Source: Colius striatus
Taxonomy: Eukaryota; Chordata; Aves; Coliiformes; Coliidae
DNA: 64,000 nt
Assembly: GCF_028858725.1 (NCBI RefSeq)
Contig: NC_084773.1
Location: 5,260,350-5,324,349 of the forward strand
Direction: 5' to 3'
In this document: one piece after another, positions 62,961 through 64,000 of the stretch
How the letters are laid out: each line of letters opens with the position of its first letter
How positions within the stretch are numbered: the first letter of the stretch is position 1
Position numbers and translations under genes: made by a program
Notes under the pieces: generated by a model
What the model was told of the DNA's origin: nothing
Database searches by the model: none
What the model saw: only the letters and a program-made list of their open reading frames with translations

Positions 62961-64000
62961 GGCTATGTTACACAGACCCTTCAGCTCTCCAGACATTCCC
63001 CTCTCCTTTTTCATGTGAATCCCAGGAGCACTATTTTTGCCCTTTTTTCAGTGCTGATTAGTGCAGGCACGAGCCCAGCTGCAGCCTGTCTGGACTGTCA
63101 GCAGCAGCTCCCTTCTCTTCCCCAGCTCCCCTGCCCGGTGCTGCCTCCCTGCTCCTGCCATATCTTGGATTTGCCTTCCGTAATTCCAGCTCCTGGATTT
63201 GAAAACGCCTCTGCCAGAGGCTGCAGCCATGCCTGGGTATCACACTGAAAGGCCTTTCCAAGCGGAAACATCAGCGGTAACTAATATCACTCAGAAGGAA
63301 ATTTACCTCACAACGGTGAGGTTTAACCGAGGCCAAGTCTAACACTACACTGCAAATTATCTCCACTCCCAGCTCCCAATGGCTGTGTGCTGGTGGAGCC
63401 GTGTCACACGCTTCTGGCAGCACGCTTGCTTTATATAACAGCTCCTCTATGTCACAGCTTTCTCAAGCACTCCCATAGAGCCACCTTGGCTCCTAACTCT
63501 GCTCTAAGCAGCTCTTGTGAACAGTCTACCACATACCTAGCTAGAAAATTTATTTCCAGGGAATAAATGTCTATAGTGTGAGCCAAACATGTCTGAGACC
63601 CAATTCTTAGCTAATCGTATGCAATTTCTCTTCCTTCAAAAAACTGTGCCAAGGTGACAGAGAAAGAATTTGCCCCACAGACCAGCTTCTCTCCAGCACA
63701 GCACTTGGCTGTGGACAGGCTTGGGGTTTTCAGAAGGAAGCTCTCTGAGCACCTGTCCGAAAAATAACAGCCAGAAAACCCCAAAACACTGTGGATGAAA
63801 ATTAGGAGCTGAAAGAAAGCAAATAAACTAAATGGGTTTCCCTGCTCTGACAGCACACATTTTTCCTTCAATCATCTGTGCCGCAAGGAAAGGTGATGAT
63901 ATTTCTCCATTTACAGAGTTTTTCCTGGCCTGTCCCCAAGGCCACAACACAGTGTGTTTATTTGGTTTTCATAAGGTCAAAGCAGCATATTTGGGTAACA

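Larger units (their letters stand above)
57680..64000. other. Intergenic, no gene recognised
   Basis: Non-coding sequence to the window end. Contains a short perfect inverted repeat at 60925-60986 and a GC-rich patch at about 62750-62960. No exon of HEMK1 or another known neighbour was recognised on either strand. Confidence 0.5.

Overview
This window is vertebrate nuclear DNA and almost certainly from a bird. It has sparse, intron-split genes, GT-AG splice sites, CpG islands, low repeat content, and interspersed repeats that are CR1 LINE 3' ends with the usual ATTCTRTGATTCTRTGA-type tail. I see no microbial features, operons, CRISPR arrays, phage or viral genes, tRNA or rRNA.

Two genes can be identified. 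On the minus strand, the first coding exon of MAPKAPK3 (p38-activated protein kinase MK3) lies at 25978-26202, inside an exon that probably runs to 26328. Its CpG-island promoter is at about 26.8-27.8 kb. The leftmost 26 kb is then presumably its large first coding intron; I found no further MAPKAPK3 exon there. On the plus strand, the complete CISH gene (cytokine-inducible SH2 protein, SOCS family) occupies about 36.0-45.1 kb in three coding exons (36656-36675, 41223-41449, 41956-42458) that join to a 249-residue protein with an SH2 domain and a SOCS box. MAPKAPK3 and CISH stand head to head, the arrangement also known in mammals.

Layout: 1-25977 AT-rich presumed MAPKAPK3 intron with a CR1 copy and small repeats; 25978-26328 MAPKAPK3 exon; 26.8-27.8 kb CpG island with tandem E2F-like sites; 27.8-35.0 kb intergenic; 35.0-36.1 kb CISH promoter with a 55-unit GGGGCC-type hexanucleotide array, an array of five inverted CCAAT boxes, two pairs of STAT5 sites and a TATA-like element; 36.6-42.5 kb CISH coding exons and introns; 42.5 to about 45.1 kb CISH 3' UTR with an AU-rich element; 45.1-64 kb with no recognisable gene, two CR1 copies, a short hairpin and two GC-rich patches.

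Both genes belong to signalling feedback and stress circuits. CISH is induced by STAT5 after cytokine receptor activation and dampens the same receptors. MAPKAPK3 acts downstream of p38. The promoter carries the paired STAT5 sites expected for CISH. The most unusual part is the stacked repeat architecture just upstream of them: a C9orf72-like G4C2-related array followed by CCAAT boxes at 30-31 bp spacing. I did not find a wholly new biological system. The best leads are in this promoter and in the CISH leader, where the first AUG predicts a nine-residue N-terminal extension.
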